A stretch of 64,000 nt of DNA from Arthrobacter sp. B3I9 (GCF_030816935.1 NZ_JAUSYO010000001.1:2728001-2792000); one strand, 5' to 3'; shown: positions 38,882-48,059, numbered from the stretch's first letter. Numbers and translations are program-made. The notes: generated by a model not told the origin, from the sequence alone.

Positions 38882-39376
38882 TCACGGCTCGGCAATTCCG
38901 GTACGTGACTGCTCAGCGATGGTACGGAGTCGTTGAAGGCTCTCCCCGATGCCGTCATGCATTGTCTTGCGGCGGTTCTTGTCGCGACCGAAGTTACTCA
39001 CTATGATCCATCCGGCTCGCGTAATGGGCCGCACGACTTCATAGGATTCAGTTACGCGGGTTCCCCCGTCCTCGGGTTCAAACCTGTAACGCCAGTGCAG
39101 AGTGCCGCAAAAGGGCTCGGTACGGGCGAATGCGAACTCCCGGGCCGGCAACACCGCAGTGACGATCGGCTTGTTGCTCCACCGAGATTTACCTATTTTG
39201 TTCTGTGCCTTGAACCGGGCACCCAAAGCAGGTCCAACAGCACCGCCGAGCCACACACAGGATGCTACCTCTGGACTGTATTCCGGCGTCCTCGTAACGT
39301 CCGCCACGATCTCGTAAACGTCCTCGGGCGGAGCATCGACATGGATACTCAACTCATCTCGGTCCAGAGTCTGCAC
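38882..39376 (-). CDS. SRPBCC (polyketide cyclase-like) protein
   Basis: A 164-residue protein from GTG 39376. It has the START-like helix-grip pattern: LSIHVDAPPEDVYEIVADVT, a central W-S-N strand (KSRWSNKPIVTAV), LHWRYRFEPEDGGTRVTESY and a long C-terminal helix (RRKTMHDGIGESLQRLRTIA). Such proteins bind hydrophobic ligands. A good ribosome site (AAGGAGG) precedes it. No operon partner is evident; the genes around it are fragments. Confidence 0.8.
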   Translation of the reverse strand: MQTLDRDELSIHVDAPPEDVYEIVADVTRTPEYSPEVASCVWLGGAVGPALGARFKAQNKIGKSRWSNKPIVTAVLPAREFAFARTEPFCGTLHWRYRFEPEDGGTRVTESYEVVRPITRAGWIIVSNFGRDKNRRKTMHDGIGESLQRLRTIAEQSRTGIAEP

Positions 39377-40000
39377 CGGAATGCCTCCTTAAAGGAAACC
39401 CCTCATTCGGAAGGGGTACGTCTCTTACCATCGCCCCGATGCTCAGGCGAGTCAATCCCGGCTGTCCTGTCCGCGACCGACCGGAAGTTTAACCGATGGA
39501 CTGCTAAGAGATGAGCTGCGCCGCTTCTCCGAAGAGCACCGGTCGAATGCACGCCTCGCCCTTCGCATCGACATGATGCTCACCTGGATCCTCCACGGCG
39601 GCGAGAACGACTGACACCGACGCTGCAGCCGTCCCGGAACCCCGCAGCTCACCGGGCGCGAGGTTTCGCTGGAAAGGAAGTCCCACCCGGTGCCGCCGAC
39701 ACGCCTACCTTCAATGGGTCGACGCCCAAAGCGTCCCTGGTCTCGCAGGCGGGATCCAGGTTCAGGAAGGAGGGCCGGTCGTTGCGGAACGGGCACCTAC
39801 CGCAGGGGCGCTTGAAATTGAAGGAGGTGGCGGCGGAAGTGGGCATGGACTCGATGTGTGCAGACGGGGCCCCCGGCGGCGTCAACTCCGACGACCTTCC
39901 GCGTTCAAATGTCAATGTGGGCATCACCGGATGCGCAGGATCCCCCAAAAATGTTCCGGGAAACGTGTCTGGCGACTACCGTCCGGGGTGGAGACGGACT
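39377..40000. other. Region with an unidentified C-terminal fragment
   Basis: On the plus strand about 39465-39614 reads like a protein end (GSLTDGLLRDELRRFSEEHR, ALRIDMMLTWILHGGEND) with no start. The family is unknown. The rest up to 40000 shows no gene beyond the probable leader of the HAD-like gene. Confidence 0.3.
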
Positions 40001-40510
40001 ATGGTCTCGGTCATGAAGCCCATCATCCTCCTGGACGTCAACGGTGTGCTGAACCCGAAGCTTCAGCCGGATGACAGCTCCAATGGTGTGAATGCGCATC
40101 TCTCGGACTTGAAGGCAGCCTTGGTGCGGCGGCTCGCCACCAAAGGGAGGATCGCCTGGGTGTCGTCATCACGTGATGACCTCATGAACAGCCTCGAGGC
40201 GCAGCTGAGCCTTGAGGTGAGCCCACTGCGGGTCGCGATCACCCCGGAGCCAGGCGACGAGGACCAGCAGACGCCCAAGCTGGGGCCTGTAGCCAGATGG
40301 CTGAACAACATGGAGGCCGGGAACGGTGCGGATTGGGACGCGGTTGTGTGGATCGACGACGCACTAGGGGCAGACGTGCATGACTGGGCGCACCATTACC
40401 ACCAACCCGTCCTGCTGGAGAAGCCGGACCCTGAGGAGGGCCTGACAGAAGCCCACGTTGTGGCGGTGCAGGTTTTCATCAACGGCGAAGACCGGGGCCC
40501 GGCCTCCTGA
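40001..40510 (+). CDS. HAD-like domain protein
   Basis: A 169-residue protein; ATG 40001 is chosen for the GGAG seven bases before it, although ATG 40013 is also possible. It opens KPIILLDVNGVLNPK, the HAD motif I with the second Asp replaced by Asn, then RIAWVSSSRDD (motif II Ser) and VVWIDDALGADVHDW (motif IV acidic pair). It resembles the HAD domains found in nucleic-acid-repair-type proteins. The altered motif I questions phosphatase activity. A serine hydrolase gene follows 74 bases later on the same strand. Confidence 0.65.
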   Translation: MVSVMKPIILLDVNGVLNPKLQPDDSSNGVNAHLSDLKAALVRRLATKGRIAWVSSSRDDLMNSLEAQLSLEVSPLRVAITPEPGDEDQQTPKLGPVARWLNNMEAGNGADWDAVVWIDDALGADVHDWAHHYHQPVLLEKPDPEEGLTEAHVVAVQVFINGEDRGPAS

Positions 40511-40584
40511 CCTCAGATCTGATGCCGCCGCCGCCAGAGTCGCCGTTGGGCCGATCTCAGGCTGTCCCTATAGAGTCTGTGCCT

Positions 40585-41172
40585 ATGACAGCAACATCCA
40601 GCGACGTCCCGATCCGGTCCGTCCAGCGCGTCGTCGTCGTCCATGGGTACGAATCGTCGCCGGATGCAAACTGGTTCCCTTGGCTTCAAAGCGTCCTCGA
40701 AGCTGGCGGCATAGCCGTCACTGTAGTTCCTCTCCCCGGCCCGGACGATCCTGACAAGGCAGCATGGGAGGACGCGGTCGGCGCGGCACTGGGAGTGCCT
40801 GATGCGACAACGGTCGTTGTGGCTCATTCCCTCGGAGCGGTCACTGCCTTACGGGTACTCGCGGCGCTGCCGGAGCCATGGGAGCTGGGCGCTCTCGTCT
40901 TGGTGGCAGGCTTCACCGAACCACTGGAAGCACTGCCGGAACTCGACGGCTTTCTCGCAACCGACGTTGACGTTGAACGGGTGGCAGCAAGCATCGGGGA
41001 ACGAACAGTGCTCCGCTCCGACACGGATCCGTTCGTGCCGCCGGAAGCATCCGATGACCTCGCCAGGCGTCTGGACGCACGGCTGCAGGTCCACCCGGGC
41101 GCAGGGCACTTCATGGCAGACGACGGCGTCACAAGGCTGCCGGCTCTCCTTGACGTGATTCTTTCCAAGTAG
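40585..41172 (+). CDS. RBBP9/YdeN-type serine hydrolase
   Basis: A 195-residue small alpha/beta hydrolase with RVVVVHGYESSPDANWFPWL, the nucleophile elbow VVAHSLGAV, the acid in SDTDPFVPP and the catalytic His in HPGAGHFMADDG. RBBP9/YdeN proteins are monodomain esterases or amidases of uncertain substrate. ATG 40585 gives the family's usual lead-in; the ribosome site is weak. It is intact, in a region otherwise full of fragments. Confidence 0.85.
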   Translation: MTATSSDVPIRSVQRVVVVHGYESSPDANWFPWLQSVLEAGGIAVTVVPLPGPDDPDKAAWEDAVGAALGVPDATTVVVAHSLGAVTALRVLAALPEPWELGALVLVAGFTEPLEALPELDGFLATDVDVERVAASIGERTVLRSDTDPFVPPEASDDLARRLDARLQVHPGAGHFMADDGVTRLPALLDVILSK

Positions 41173-41809
41173 GGCTTCGGTGATGTGGTCCCGGACTGCT
41201 CCGTGGTGGTCTTAGGAGGCGGTGAGGCGTCGGATGTGCCCAATCGAAGCTGCATGCGGATTGGCAGGACCAGCTAAAAGGGTGCCGCGCCGGCAGGCTC
41301 GTCGAGCAGATCGTTGATCGTCTGCCCCTCCAGCAGTTCCCGTTCCGTGTCCACGGTCCAAACCTATGTGCCGCCGGTGCAGGCCCTTGGAGTGACACAC
41401 CGGCCTTTCAGCAGTCTCCGTCTCGGACCTGGCGTCCCAGCCGGCGGCGTCCGGTACCAGCTCGAAAGTGCTGGGGCCGGCGCTGGTGGACTGGCTGGCG
41501 GGCCGAAACTACAGGCCGCTCAATCCTTACGCGATGTTCTGAGCACATAGATCGCAAGGGCAAGACCGTCCCTTTGCCTGGCTGCGGATGCTGTGTGCCG
41601 ACGGCACCCCGGCGGTGAAGCAATTCATGTCACATAGACCTTTGAGGGTTATACGAGACATTACGGTGAGACAGACTCGGTGAGACATTGAGGAGCATTA
41701 AGACCCCCGGATCACGCGGCCGCTGGAAGTGTGTTGAAAGGTATAGTTCCTGAGACGCCGCGGACGCAGGCTTCGTTGACAGCTCCGGCCCTCCCGGCTA
41801 CTTTCAAAC
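41173..41809. other. Unidentified gene fragments
   Basis: Two short pieces look like protein ends: minus strand to about 41278 (ERELLEGQTINDLLDEPAGA) and plus strand to about 41541 (ALVDWLAGRNYRPLNPYAMF). Neither has a start or a known family. No intact gene is present. Confidence 0.3.
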
Positions 41810-42271
41810 ATGCCTAGAACGGATCGAGCATCTCTCCTTATTCACGCCGACGCGCACCTGGTGTTCGACGCCCTTACCAGTCAAGAGGCGCTGGCCCAGT
41901 GGTTGCCGCCGAAGGGCATGCGGGGCCGATTTGAGCGGTTTGACATGCGCACCGGCGGCTCTTACCGACTCGTTCTCACCTATGAAAATGCATCTGACTC
42001 CCCCGGGAAGACATCGGCGGACTCCGACGTGACTGAGGTACGAATTGCCCAGCTCGTTCCAGGAGAACGGGTGGCGCAGGAGGTAGATTTCGAAAGTGAT
42101 GGAGTCGTCTTCCAAGGGACAATGCAGATGGATTGGAGCCTGCGTAGTGAGCATCAGGGAACGATCGTGGAGTTTGAGGCGCGAAACGTACCTGAGGGCA
42201 TTCGAGCTCGTGACCATGCCGAGGGGCTGACCTCATCGCTGGCGAACCTCGCCGCCTATCTCGAACCGTGA
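41810..42271 (+). CDS. AHSA1/SRPBCC-domain protein
   Basis: A 153-residue AHSA1-type START-like protein: RASLLIHADAHLVFDALTSQ, LAQWLPPKGMRGRFERFDMR, GGSYRLVLTY and a C-terminal ARDHAEGLTSSLANLAAYLE helix. These proteins bind small ligands and are often seen beside ArsR regulators, but none is here. ATG 41810 gives a family-sized product; no strong ribosome site is visible. The frame is intact. Confidence 0.8.
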   Translation: MPRTDRASLLIHADAHLVFDALTSQEALAQWLPPKGMRGRFERFDMRTGGSYRLVLTYENASDSPGKTSADSDVTEVRIAQLVPGERVAQEVDFESDGVVFQGTMQMDWSLRSEHQGTIVEFEARNVPEGIRARDHAEGLTSSLANLAAYLEP

Positions 42272-42283
42272 ACCCACGGTAGG

Positions 42284-42380
42284 TCAGGCCAGCAGGAATT
42301 CGCACCAGAGCGGGTAGTGGTCCGTCACCGTGGATGTAGCTCTTTTGGGTGTGAGTATCTGGTTGTACCGTCGAGCAGCA
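42284..42380 (-). pseudogene. C-terminal fragment of an EEP-family nuclease/phosphatase
   Basis: The minus strand reads RRYNQILTPKRATSTVTDHY then PLWCEFLLA and stops at 42284. The S/T-DHYPLW ending with its His is the C-terminus of endonuclease/exonuclease/phosphatase proteins. Upstream coding sequence is absent. Confidence 0.45.
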
Positions 42381-42546
42381 AGACAACAGACAGACGATGA
42401 TGACGGTCAGCCTCTGCGCGGATTCGCGTGCCCATGTACGCCAGGGTCAGGACGGGCTAGGGTGGCGGCAATAGCCAACTATCGGATCGGGGACCAATGA
42501 CCTTCTGGCGATCGAGCATGATGTTTTCACGACCTGCCACCACCCC

Positions 42547-43113
42547 GTGACCCCTAATTCCCGCGGTCGCTTGCAAGGGCTGGTGCGGCGCACGCCTCTG
42601 TGGATACTCGTGCTCGTCATTGCTACCGCATATGCTGGCCTGCAACTGGGCGTGCGCCTCCTCCGGGGCAAGGAGGTCGGCGCAGAAGATGTTGCCATGT
42701 ACGGCGCCTTCGGCGTCGCATCCGGCATCTTCATCGTGTGGATGGGTGTCCGCGCTGCAGCGAAGGAACGGGCGCTCCCTCCCGGCTCGCCCACTGCAAC
42801 GAACATCAAAAAGGCCATGGCTACGGGACAACTGCCGGAGCACGCCTCCGCAAAATTGTGGGAACCGGAGCTGATCACACTCCTTATCCAGGAGCGGCGC
42901 TGGGCCTGGATCGGGTCCGTGTTTTTTGGTCTTGCGACCGTGCTGGGTGTCTTCGTCATTTTCGACAGCAGCGAGGGCCCTTGGCTCGGAGTGGTCTGCA
43001 CCGCCGCGTTCCTCGGCCTGGCTGTCGGCTTCCCGCTGTGGGTCCGGCACCGCCGGCCACGGATACAGCGGCTTCTCGACGAGTTCCCGGAGGAAGAGTC
43101 ATTGTGGCGATAA
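42547..43113 (+). CDS. Membrane protein of unknown function
   Basis: A 188-residue protein from GTG 42547. It has two N-terminal membrane segments (PLWILVLVIATAYAGLQLGV; MYGAFGVASGIFIVWMGVRA), a cytoplasmic loop, then two more (AWIGSVFFGLATVLGVFVIF; LGVVCTAAFLGLAVGFPLWV) and a basic tail. No family is recognised. It heads a run of three small membrane-protein genes on this strand (to 43784) that meet a second pair on the other strand. Confidence 0.65.
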   Translation: MTPNSRGRLQGLVRRTPLWILVLVIATAYAGLQLGVRLLRGKEVGAEDVAMYGAFGVASGIFIVWMGVRAAAKERALPPGSPTATNIKKAMATGQLPEHASAKLWEPELITLLIQERRWAWIGSVFFGLATVLGVFVIFDSSEGPWLGVVCTAAFLGLAVGFPLWVRHRRPRIQRLLDEFPEEESLWR

Positions 43114-43126
43114 CGAGGGCGGTCCC

Positions 43127-43312
43127 TTGAAACCCCGGCGGCTTGGCATATTTCTTCTGTGCGTGGGCGCTTTGGATGCCCTCATGGGCACCATCCTGGC
43201 CATTCAGATCCCGCCGGACCGCATCGGCATCTCGCCATACGTGCTCGCCGTCAGCGGCGTCGTCCTGATGTTCGGCGGCTACTACACCGGGAAGCGCAAG
43301 GATGGGACCTAG
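43127..43312 (+). CDS. Small two-span membrane protein
   Basis: A 61-residue protein from TTG 43127 with GAGGGCGG before it. Two hydrophobic segments (RRLGIFLLCVGALDALMGTI; SPYVLAVSGVVLMFGGYYTG) and a basic end are seen. It overlaps the next gene by 11 bases. Function unknown. Confidence 0.5.
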   Translation: MKPRRLGIFLLCVGALDALMGTILAIQIPPDRIGISPYVLAVSGVVLMFGGYYTGKRKDGT

Positions 43313-43784
43313 CGAGGTGCGAAGCCATGGTCCCGGCAACCGTAATGACGGCAACAAGTACGAGTGGCAATCGTGGCCGGCTGACTCCCTGGAGGGGATG
43401 CCACCGAAGCACCGCCGGCTGGTCGTCTGGGGCCTGCTGTGGCTTATGCTACTGAACTTCATCACGCGAACCGCCCTGGACGCGCTAGGCATAACCGAAC
43501 CGTGGTCATCCCTGATGTTGGCGGCTGTCCTGGCTGCCGTATTCATTCCCCTGCTCCGGGGATCAGTCACTGAAACCCGGGCCCTTCGAGCCGAAGGCAT
43601 CGACCTGCCCGCCTTTGCGGTTACCCGCAAAGCAGGTATCTACCTCGCCATCACCACCGGCCTGCTGTGGTTCGCTTTCGCTGCCCTCGCGGTCGCCGGG
43701 CAGTTCACCTTCCCGCTGGTGCCGATCGCCATGACCCTCATGCTGGCCTTTCAGGCCCGCCAGTGGAAAGCACTATCACGCTGA
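43302..43784 (+). CDS. Membrane protein of unknown function
   Basis: A 160-residue protein with a hydrophilic start and two pairs of membrane segments (LVVWGLLWLMLLNFITRTAL; SLMLAAVLAAVFIPLL; IYLAITTGLLWFAFAALAVA; FPLVPIAMTLMLAFQA). ATG 43302 overlaps the preceding small gene; the true start may be later. No family is recognised. Probably cotranscribed with the two genes before it. Confidence 0.6.
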   Translation: MGPSEVRSHGPGNRNDGNKYEWQSWPADSLEGMPPKHRRLVVWGLLWLMLLNFITRTALDALGITEPWSSLMLAAVLAAVFIPLLRGSVTETRALRAEGIDLPAFAVTRKAGIYLAITTGLLWFAFAALAVAGQFTFPLVPIAMTLMLAFQARQWKALSR

Positions 43785-43805
43785 CTGGCCGCATCCGGGT
43801 GGCGC

Positions 43806-44360
43806 TCAGGAGACCGGGCCTAAGCTGCGATTGACCAGCAGGTCGATGCTTGCCTGAAATGCAGCGATTTCGACGGTGCCCTTGTCGGTTTCCAGAGTCG
43901 CGATCCTTCCTCTGGGAAAGGAGGCCGCCCATGTCCCCTTGGCCGGTTCGCCGACCAGAGCCGGCGCGGTATAGATTTCGACGGGACCGGTCAGAGAGCC
44001 GGCCAGTCCGGTCTTGGCCTGGAAGAGGAGCCTGCCCGGCTCAGCTTTTGCATAGCCCAGAGCCCATCTTCCGTTGAGCGCGGAGCCCCTCTCCCTGTGG
44101 GCGCACTCGAAGATCCCCTGCTCTGCGTCACGGGCTACGCGCCGCCTCCTCAGCGGGATCACGGGCAGGCTGAGGATCACCGACACGACAGAAATAGCAA
44201 TGATCCCGATGCCTACGGCTGGCCAATAGCCGACTGCGTCGGTGAGTGGGCCGACTACCAGCGGCATGAGCAGCACTATCGACACGTAGGTCACGATATT
44301 CCAGTCAACGATCTTCTCAACGAGGCTGCGGGGCGTCGGCTGGGGGGTGAGTTCGTTCAT
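43806..44360 (-). CDS. Two-span membrane protein with a C-terminal soluble domain
   Basis: A 184-residue protein from ATG 44360, with GAAGGGCGG six bases before. Two adjacent membrane segments (VTYVSIVLLMPLVVGPLTDA; VGIGIIAISVVSVILSLPV) are followed by basic residues and a beta-rich soluble domain of about 100 residues (GSALNGRWALGYAKAEPGRL, ALVGEPAKGTWAASF). The soluble part recalls the DUF2550 style of membrane proteins, but I am not sure. It converges with the membrane genes on the other strand. Confidence 0.6.
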   Translation of the reverse strand: MNELTPQPTPRSLVEKIVDWNIVTYVSIVLLMPLVVGPLTDAVGYWPAVGIGIIAISVVSVILSLPVIPLRRRRVARDAEQGIFECAHRERGSALNGRWALGYAKAEPGRLLFQAKTGLAGSLTGPVEIYTAPALVGEPAKGTWAASFPRGRIATLETDKGTVEIAAFQASIDLLVNRSLGPVS

Positions 44361-44416
44361 CGGTGCCCGCCCTTCTTCGCTCAGGGCGCCATCTTCTCTC
44401 CCGCGCGCATCTGCTG

Positions 44417-44710
44417 CTACAGCCTTCGTCCGCGTCGGTCCCAGTCGGCTCGACGAGCCTCGTCCTCGTCCCAGAAGGGCGCGTCGTTCCTGCGGACCCG
44501 AAGCAGAAGCAGTAGCTGGATGGCGCTGATGATAAACCAGGCCGTGTAGAGCCAGAAGGACACCGGGTCCCATCCGTGGCTGGACCCGACCTTATTGAGG
44601 GCGAGCAGTGCGCTGCACACAAACTGCCCGCCGAAGACCCAGAGAGCGAACCTCCAGGAGCCGCGGCTCATCCGTGGCTCAAGGCGTTTGCGACCCTCGG
44701 TACTCGACAT
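44417..44710 (-). CDS. Small membrane protein
   Basis: A 97-residue protein from ATG 44710: a basic start, two membrane segments (SWRFALWVFGGQFVCSALLA; SFWLYTAWFIISAIQLLLLL) and a charged tail ending DWDRRGRRL. No family name. It lies 56 bases upstream of the next membrane-protein gene and is probably in the same transcript. Confidence 0.6.
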   Translation of the reverse strand: MSSTEGRKRLEPRMSRGSWRFALWVFGGQFVCSALLALNKVGSSHGWDPVSFWLYTAWFIISAIQLLLLLRVRRNDAPFWDEDEARRADWDRRGRRL

Positions 44711-44817
44711 GGTCAGAGCCTACTACCGCGCCCGGCGGCACGGGCAGCGAAGCTACTGAGAGCCTGATGGCTCAAGTGACGCCGACCGGAAGCTCATCGT
44801 ACTTTTTGATAGAGCCG

Positions 44818-45013
44818 CTAATCGAACAAGATGTGGAGCCCCGCCACAAGGGCACCGGCGCCGAACAGTACATGCAGAATAAGATGCCCATGTCTTGCGT
44901 GCCCGTGCGTGCTCAGCCCTATCCCTGGCGGGAACGACCTTGAACTTTTCCGTGATCAGGTACGCCTGATATGCGGCTATCGGCCTACGGAAGACGAACC
45001 ACGCCAACGCCAC
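44818..45013 (-). pseudogene. Small membrane protein, frameshifted
   Basis: The start reads ALAWFVFRRPIAAYQAYLIT then PARDRAEHARARKTWASYSA. One base later (about 44875) the other frame gives a membrane-type end LFGAGALVAGLHILFD with a stop at 44818. Together they make a plausible 65-residue protein, now broken. Confidence 0.4.
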
Positions 45014-45109
45014 CTCTGGGGATAACTTTCACTCTTTCAGAAAGTCGGAGATTCGGGTGCAAATCGCTTGACGCATCTACGGTGGCTGCGGTGGGCGTTG
45101 AACAGGAAA

Positions 45110-45140
45110 GAAGCCGGAAAGCATTACGCTTTCCGGCTTC
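45110..45140 (-). terminator. Hairpin with 3' T-rich tail on the minus strand
   Basis: gaagccggaaag (45110-45121) and ctttccggcttc (45129-45140) form a perfect 12-bp stem with a 7-base loop. On the minus strand it is followed by tttcctg. It would end the transcript of the small gene at 45165. Confidence 0.6.
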
Positions 45141-45164
45141 CTCGGTGTAGCTGACCCTTAGCGT

Positions 45165-45368
45165 CTACAGCGCTGCGCGAATCGCCGTCCGCTCCTCGGC
45201 CGTCGCCGCCGGCGGCAGTACGGCACCGATCCGCTTCTTGATGTCGGCGTAGTGAATGCGGACGATCCCCAGCTCCTGGGCTCTGGTGTTGTATCCGGCC
45301 TGGTACGCCTGGGCGATGTTTTGCAATCCGCTGGCCTTCGTCTGGGCTGCACAACCGGACGAGGGCAC
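45165..45368 (-). pseudogene. Short helical protein or C-terminal fragment, unknown
   Basis: From a GTG at 45368 the frame reads ASGLQNIAQAYQAGYNTRAQ, ELGIVRIHYADIKKRIGAVL and PPAATAEERTAIRAAL, a well-formed helical end followed by a terminator. The first residues (PSSGCAAQT) and the lack of a ribosome site suggest the real N-terminus was lost. Family unknown. Confidence 0.35.
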
Positions 45369-45543
45369 TCTGTCAATAAGTGGCCAATTGGCCTGCTGCT
45401 GAAAAGTTAGCTTCTGCCGCTGTAATCAGCGCGGTGGTGGGTTCAAGAACCACTTCCATTCCCCCGTGGCACGCGAGAAACTAGCCTCTTAGCTCCTCTC
45501 TGTTGAAACCGGAGAGGTTTGTACTGCGGCAAAGGGTGCGGCT
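45369..45543. other. Intergenic before the lipase-like gene
   Basis: No gene seen; likely carries the promoter of the gene at 45544. Confidence 0.3.
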
Positions 45544-46743
45544 ATGAGCGATCAAGACCAGCCAGGAGATATTTCCCAAGTTCCCGTCCTCATTTTTGTC
45601 CCTGGCCTGGGTGGGGCTGAGGCCAACAGCGCAGATCGTCTGGCCGAAGTAGTGGCGACGGTTGCCGACACATTGGACGGCGGCGGAACGTTCGGGACTA
45701 AGACGACGTCTGTTACGGCACCAAGCGGACTTACCGTGGGCAAGACTGTTGTGGACGGGGCGGACCAGCCCAGGTTGCAGTTATTTCAGTTCGACTACGC
45801 CTCGGTCCTCGCAGAATCCCCGAGCACAGCCTTTCCTTCGGTCGCGCCAGGGATGGTCCGCTCTGCCGTCCTTGCAGGCGTCGGTTTCTGGAAGTGGTTC
45901 AGAGCTTTGCGGCGAAAAGCCAAGACCGCTCGCACGAAGTGGCAACTGTTCCTGGGCTTGGTCGCCGGCCTGGTGCCCCTTATTATCGCCGCTGCTGTGG
46001 CTATGTATGCGTTTCTGCTCGCGCTGAGTATTGACGTGTCGTGGGTTGCGGATGCAGTCAAGCACCTGTCCCTGCTGGAAGCCCTTCTTGGCCCGAATCC
46101 GACGCCTCGGCTTTTTGGTTTCGCCTCATTGGGACTCACTATCAGTTGGGCGCTTCTTCGCAAGAAGGCTCTGGCCCTGGCCGATTCTGCCGAAACATTG
46201 ATTCGTTTCACTGAGAATTATGACCAGAAGGCCGATGACATAACATTCAAACTCGATCAAGCGATTGACGAACTGCGGAGGACCTGGAAGGGCCCGCTGC
46301 ACTTGGTGGGGTATAGCTTCGGCAGTTTGGTTCTATTCGAAGCCCTGTATCCGCGCGCAAATGCCCGAATGTCGCCCAAACCGGTGGCACCGGTATCGTC
46401 ACTTGTCACGATTGGCTGTCCTCTCGACCTCGTGCGGCTCTTCGAACCCTCCTATGACAAGGGGAGAAAGGAACGTAAGGAGAATCTGAGGTGGACCAAT
46501 ATCTTCAATGCAGCCGATATTTTTGCTTCTAACCTAAGGAACGGGAATGACAAAAAAGATGGGGTCGAGACATTCACGGTTGGAACCGCGAGGCCACATT
46601 CGATCCGGTACACAGATGAGGAGATCGGACTCCTCCAGGTCTTCGTGAACGGAAGGACCCACTCCAGCTATTGGGGCGAACCTGACGAGGCCAACTGCTT
46701 GGGTGAATTGGTTTCTCAATGGCTCGCCGTCCGCGTGCCGTGA
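45544..46743 (+). CDS. Membrane-anchored alpha/beta hydrolase (lipase-like)
   Basis: A 399-residue protein. The start PVLIFVPGLGGAEANSADRL is the first strand and oxyanion loop of a lipase-like fold. A hydrophobic hairpin interrupts the fold at about residues 133-165 (LFLGLVAGLVPLIIAAAVAM), with a second weak segment near 190-205. The nucleophile elbow HLVGYSFGSLVLFEAL is near residue 255, and the C-terminus has a candidate His in GRTHSSYWGEP. A serine hydrolase with an inserted membrane hairpin acting at the inner leaflet is an inference. Phospholipase-type effectors in defence or toxin systems look like this, but no partner is proven. The HTH-membrane gene follows 190 bases later. Confidence 0.7.
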   Translation: MSDQDQPGDISQVPVLIFVPGLGGAEANSADRLAEVVATVADTLDGGGTFGTKTTSVTAPSGLTVGKTVVDGADQPRLQLFQFDYASVLAESPSTAFPSVAPGMVRSAVLAGVGFWKWFRALRRKAKTARTKWQLFLGLVAGLVPLIIAAAVAMYAFLLALSIDVSWVADAVKHLSLLEALLGPNPTPRLFGFASLGLTISWALLRKKALALADSAETLIRFTENYDQKADDITFKLDQAIDELRRTWKGPLHLVGYSFGSLVLFEALYPRANARMSPKPVAPVSSLVTIGCPLDLVRLFEPSYDKGRKERKENLRWTNIFNAADIFASNLRNGNDKKDGVETFTVGTARPHSIRYTDEEIGLLQVFVNGRTHSSYWGEPDEANCLGELVSQWLAVRVP

Positions 46744-46933
46744 CGGTGATGATTCGACACTTGCGACTTAAAGGCCCCGGCTCCGCGTTTCGACTTCGGA
46801 TGTTGCCAACCCTCTAAGCCTAACCGCATGAGGCAAGACCGAATCTTTGTCGACTCGGGGACGGGGGTAGCCCGGGATACCTTCGCAGCTGCATAGTCGT
46901 TCTACCGAGACTCTGAGAGCCAGGGGTAATCTA

Positions 46934-47989
46934 ATGCCAGTGGATGAAGACCTACGACAAAAGGTTGTTTCCGCGGTGCTCGATGAGCACATGCCTCAAG
47001 TGGCCGCGTGTAAGCACTATGGCGTCAGCCGGTACCGGTTGCAAATGTGGCTTCGGGAAGAACGTGATTGCCGCACTAAGGCCGCAGACGTTTCGAATGA
47101 TGGGAAACCGGAGTCCACCGAGGCGCGGCTCCAACGGCTAGCGACCGAGTGGGGGGAACCTGAGCTTTATGTACTCCGGATCAAATCCGGGTTAGAGGCT
47201 GCAAAGCGAACTGAGTTTTTTTGTCGATACATTTTGTGCGCACCAGCTTGGCTAATTTCGGGTGTAATTTGGGTCGCATTCTTTCTTCTAGCATGCGTTG
47301 TGGCTATTGACCGAATTGCTACTTCTCAGGATTTCTTCGGAAATACTGGTTTCGTTATAGCAATAATTCTGGCCTTCAGTGTCATTCACGCGTTAATATG
47401 GGGAACAACACGATACCTTGTAGGTTTGGTGTTTCGTCTCTTCGCACCATTTGCATACGTGGTAAATCAAATCGAGGCCTCCCTTCGGCAGTTGCTGGAG
47501 AATCGTTCCAGGCTCTTCCAAGATCCGCAAAGCTTTTCGGAGAAATGGATCACTAGATATGAGATCATCGAGAAAATTGGCCGAGCCGGGCACGTCTTGG
47601 ATGTAAGCTTACGACGGGCACGAGCCTCAAAGTCGCCCACGAGTCGGAAGAACGAGCGCCTAGCACGAAGGAAAGTCGCAGCTTATCTTGCAAAAGCGGA
47701 AGAGCTGCTTTGGGACAAAGGTATCACGGGGCGCATTCAAGCCATCGAAATCCTACAAGTAGCTGCATATCAAACGCTCTTGCGAAGTTGGACATTGCAT
47801 CAGTTTAAGGACGTAACCGTCCCTGATCCCAGCAGCACTTGGTCGCGTCGGTGGCCGACCATAGCAAAAGAAGCACTTACTATCGGTGCGACAATCGCAC
47901 CCTTAGTGTGGCAAGTATTTGCACCGGAAGATTTGACCCCCGGACATTGGATTCGCGAGTATCTGTATAGTCGCACGTGGTGGCCTTGA
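46934..47989 (+). CDS. HTH-like N-terminus fused to a two-span membrane protein
   Basis: A 351-residue protein. Residues 8-50 read like a transposase-type helix-turn-helix (VVSAVLDEHMPQVAACKHYG, VSRYRLQMWLREE). Two membrane segments follow at about 96-125 (APAWLISGVIWVAFFLLACV) and 139-165 (FVIAIILAFSVIHALIWGTT). A helical soluble part (ASLRQLLENRSRLFQDPQSF, EKIGRAGHVLDVSLRRARA) and a Trp-rich tail end the protein. Codon use is clearly more AT-rich than in its neighbours, a sign of recent transfer. I know no family with this domain order. The ribosome site is weak (GGGGTAATCT before ATG 46934). Confidence 0.65.
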   Translation: MPVDEDLRQKVVSAVLDEHMPQVAACKHYGVSRYRLQMWLREERDCRTKAADVSNDGKPESTEARLQRLATEWGEPELYVLRIKSGLEAAKRTEFFCRYILCAPAWLISGVIWVAFFLLACVVAIDRIATSQDFFGNTGFVIAIILAFSVIHALIWGTTRYLVGLVFRLFAPFAYVVNQIEASLRQLLENRSRLFQDPQSFSEKWITRYEIIEKIGRAGHVLDVSLRRARASKSPTSRKNERLARRKVAAYLAKAEELLWDKGITGRIQAIEILQVAAYQTLLRSWTLHQFKDVTVPDPSSTWSRRWPTIAKEALTIGATIAPLVWQVFAPEDLTPGHWIREYLYSRTWWP

Positions 47990-48059
47990 ATTTAGTGCCT
48001 TATCTTCGCACGCCTCTTGCTCCCACCCGAAGGCGTCCTCCGCCGGCCCGTCCAGCGTG

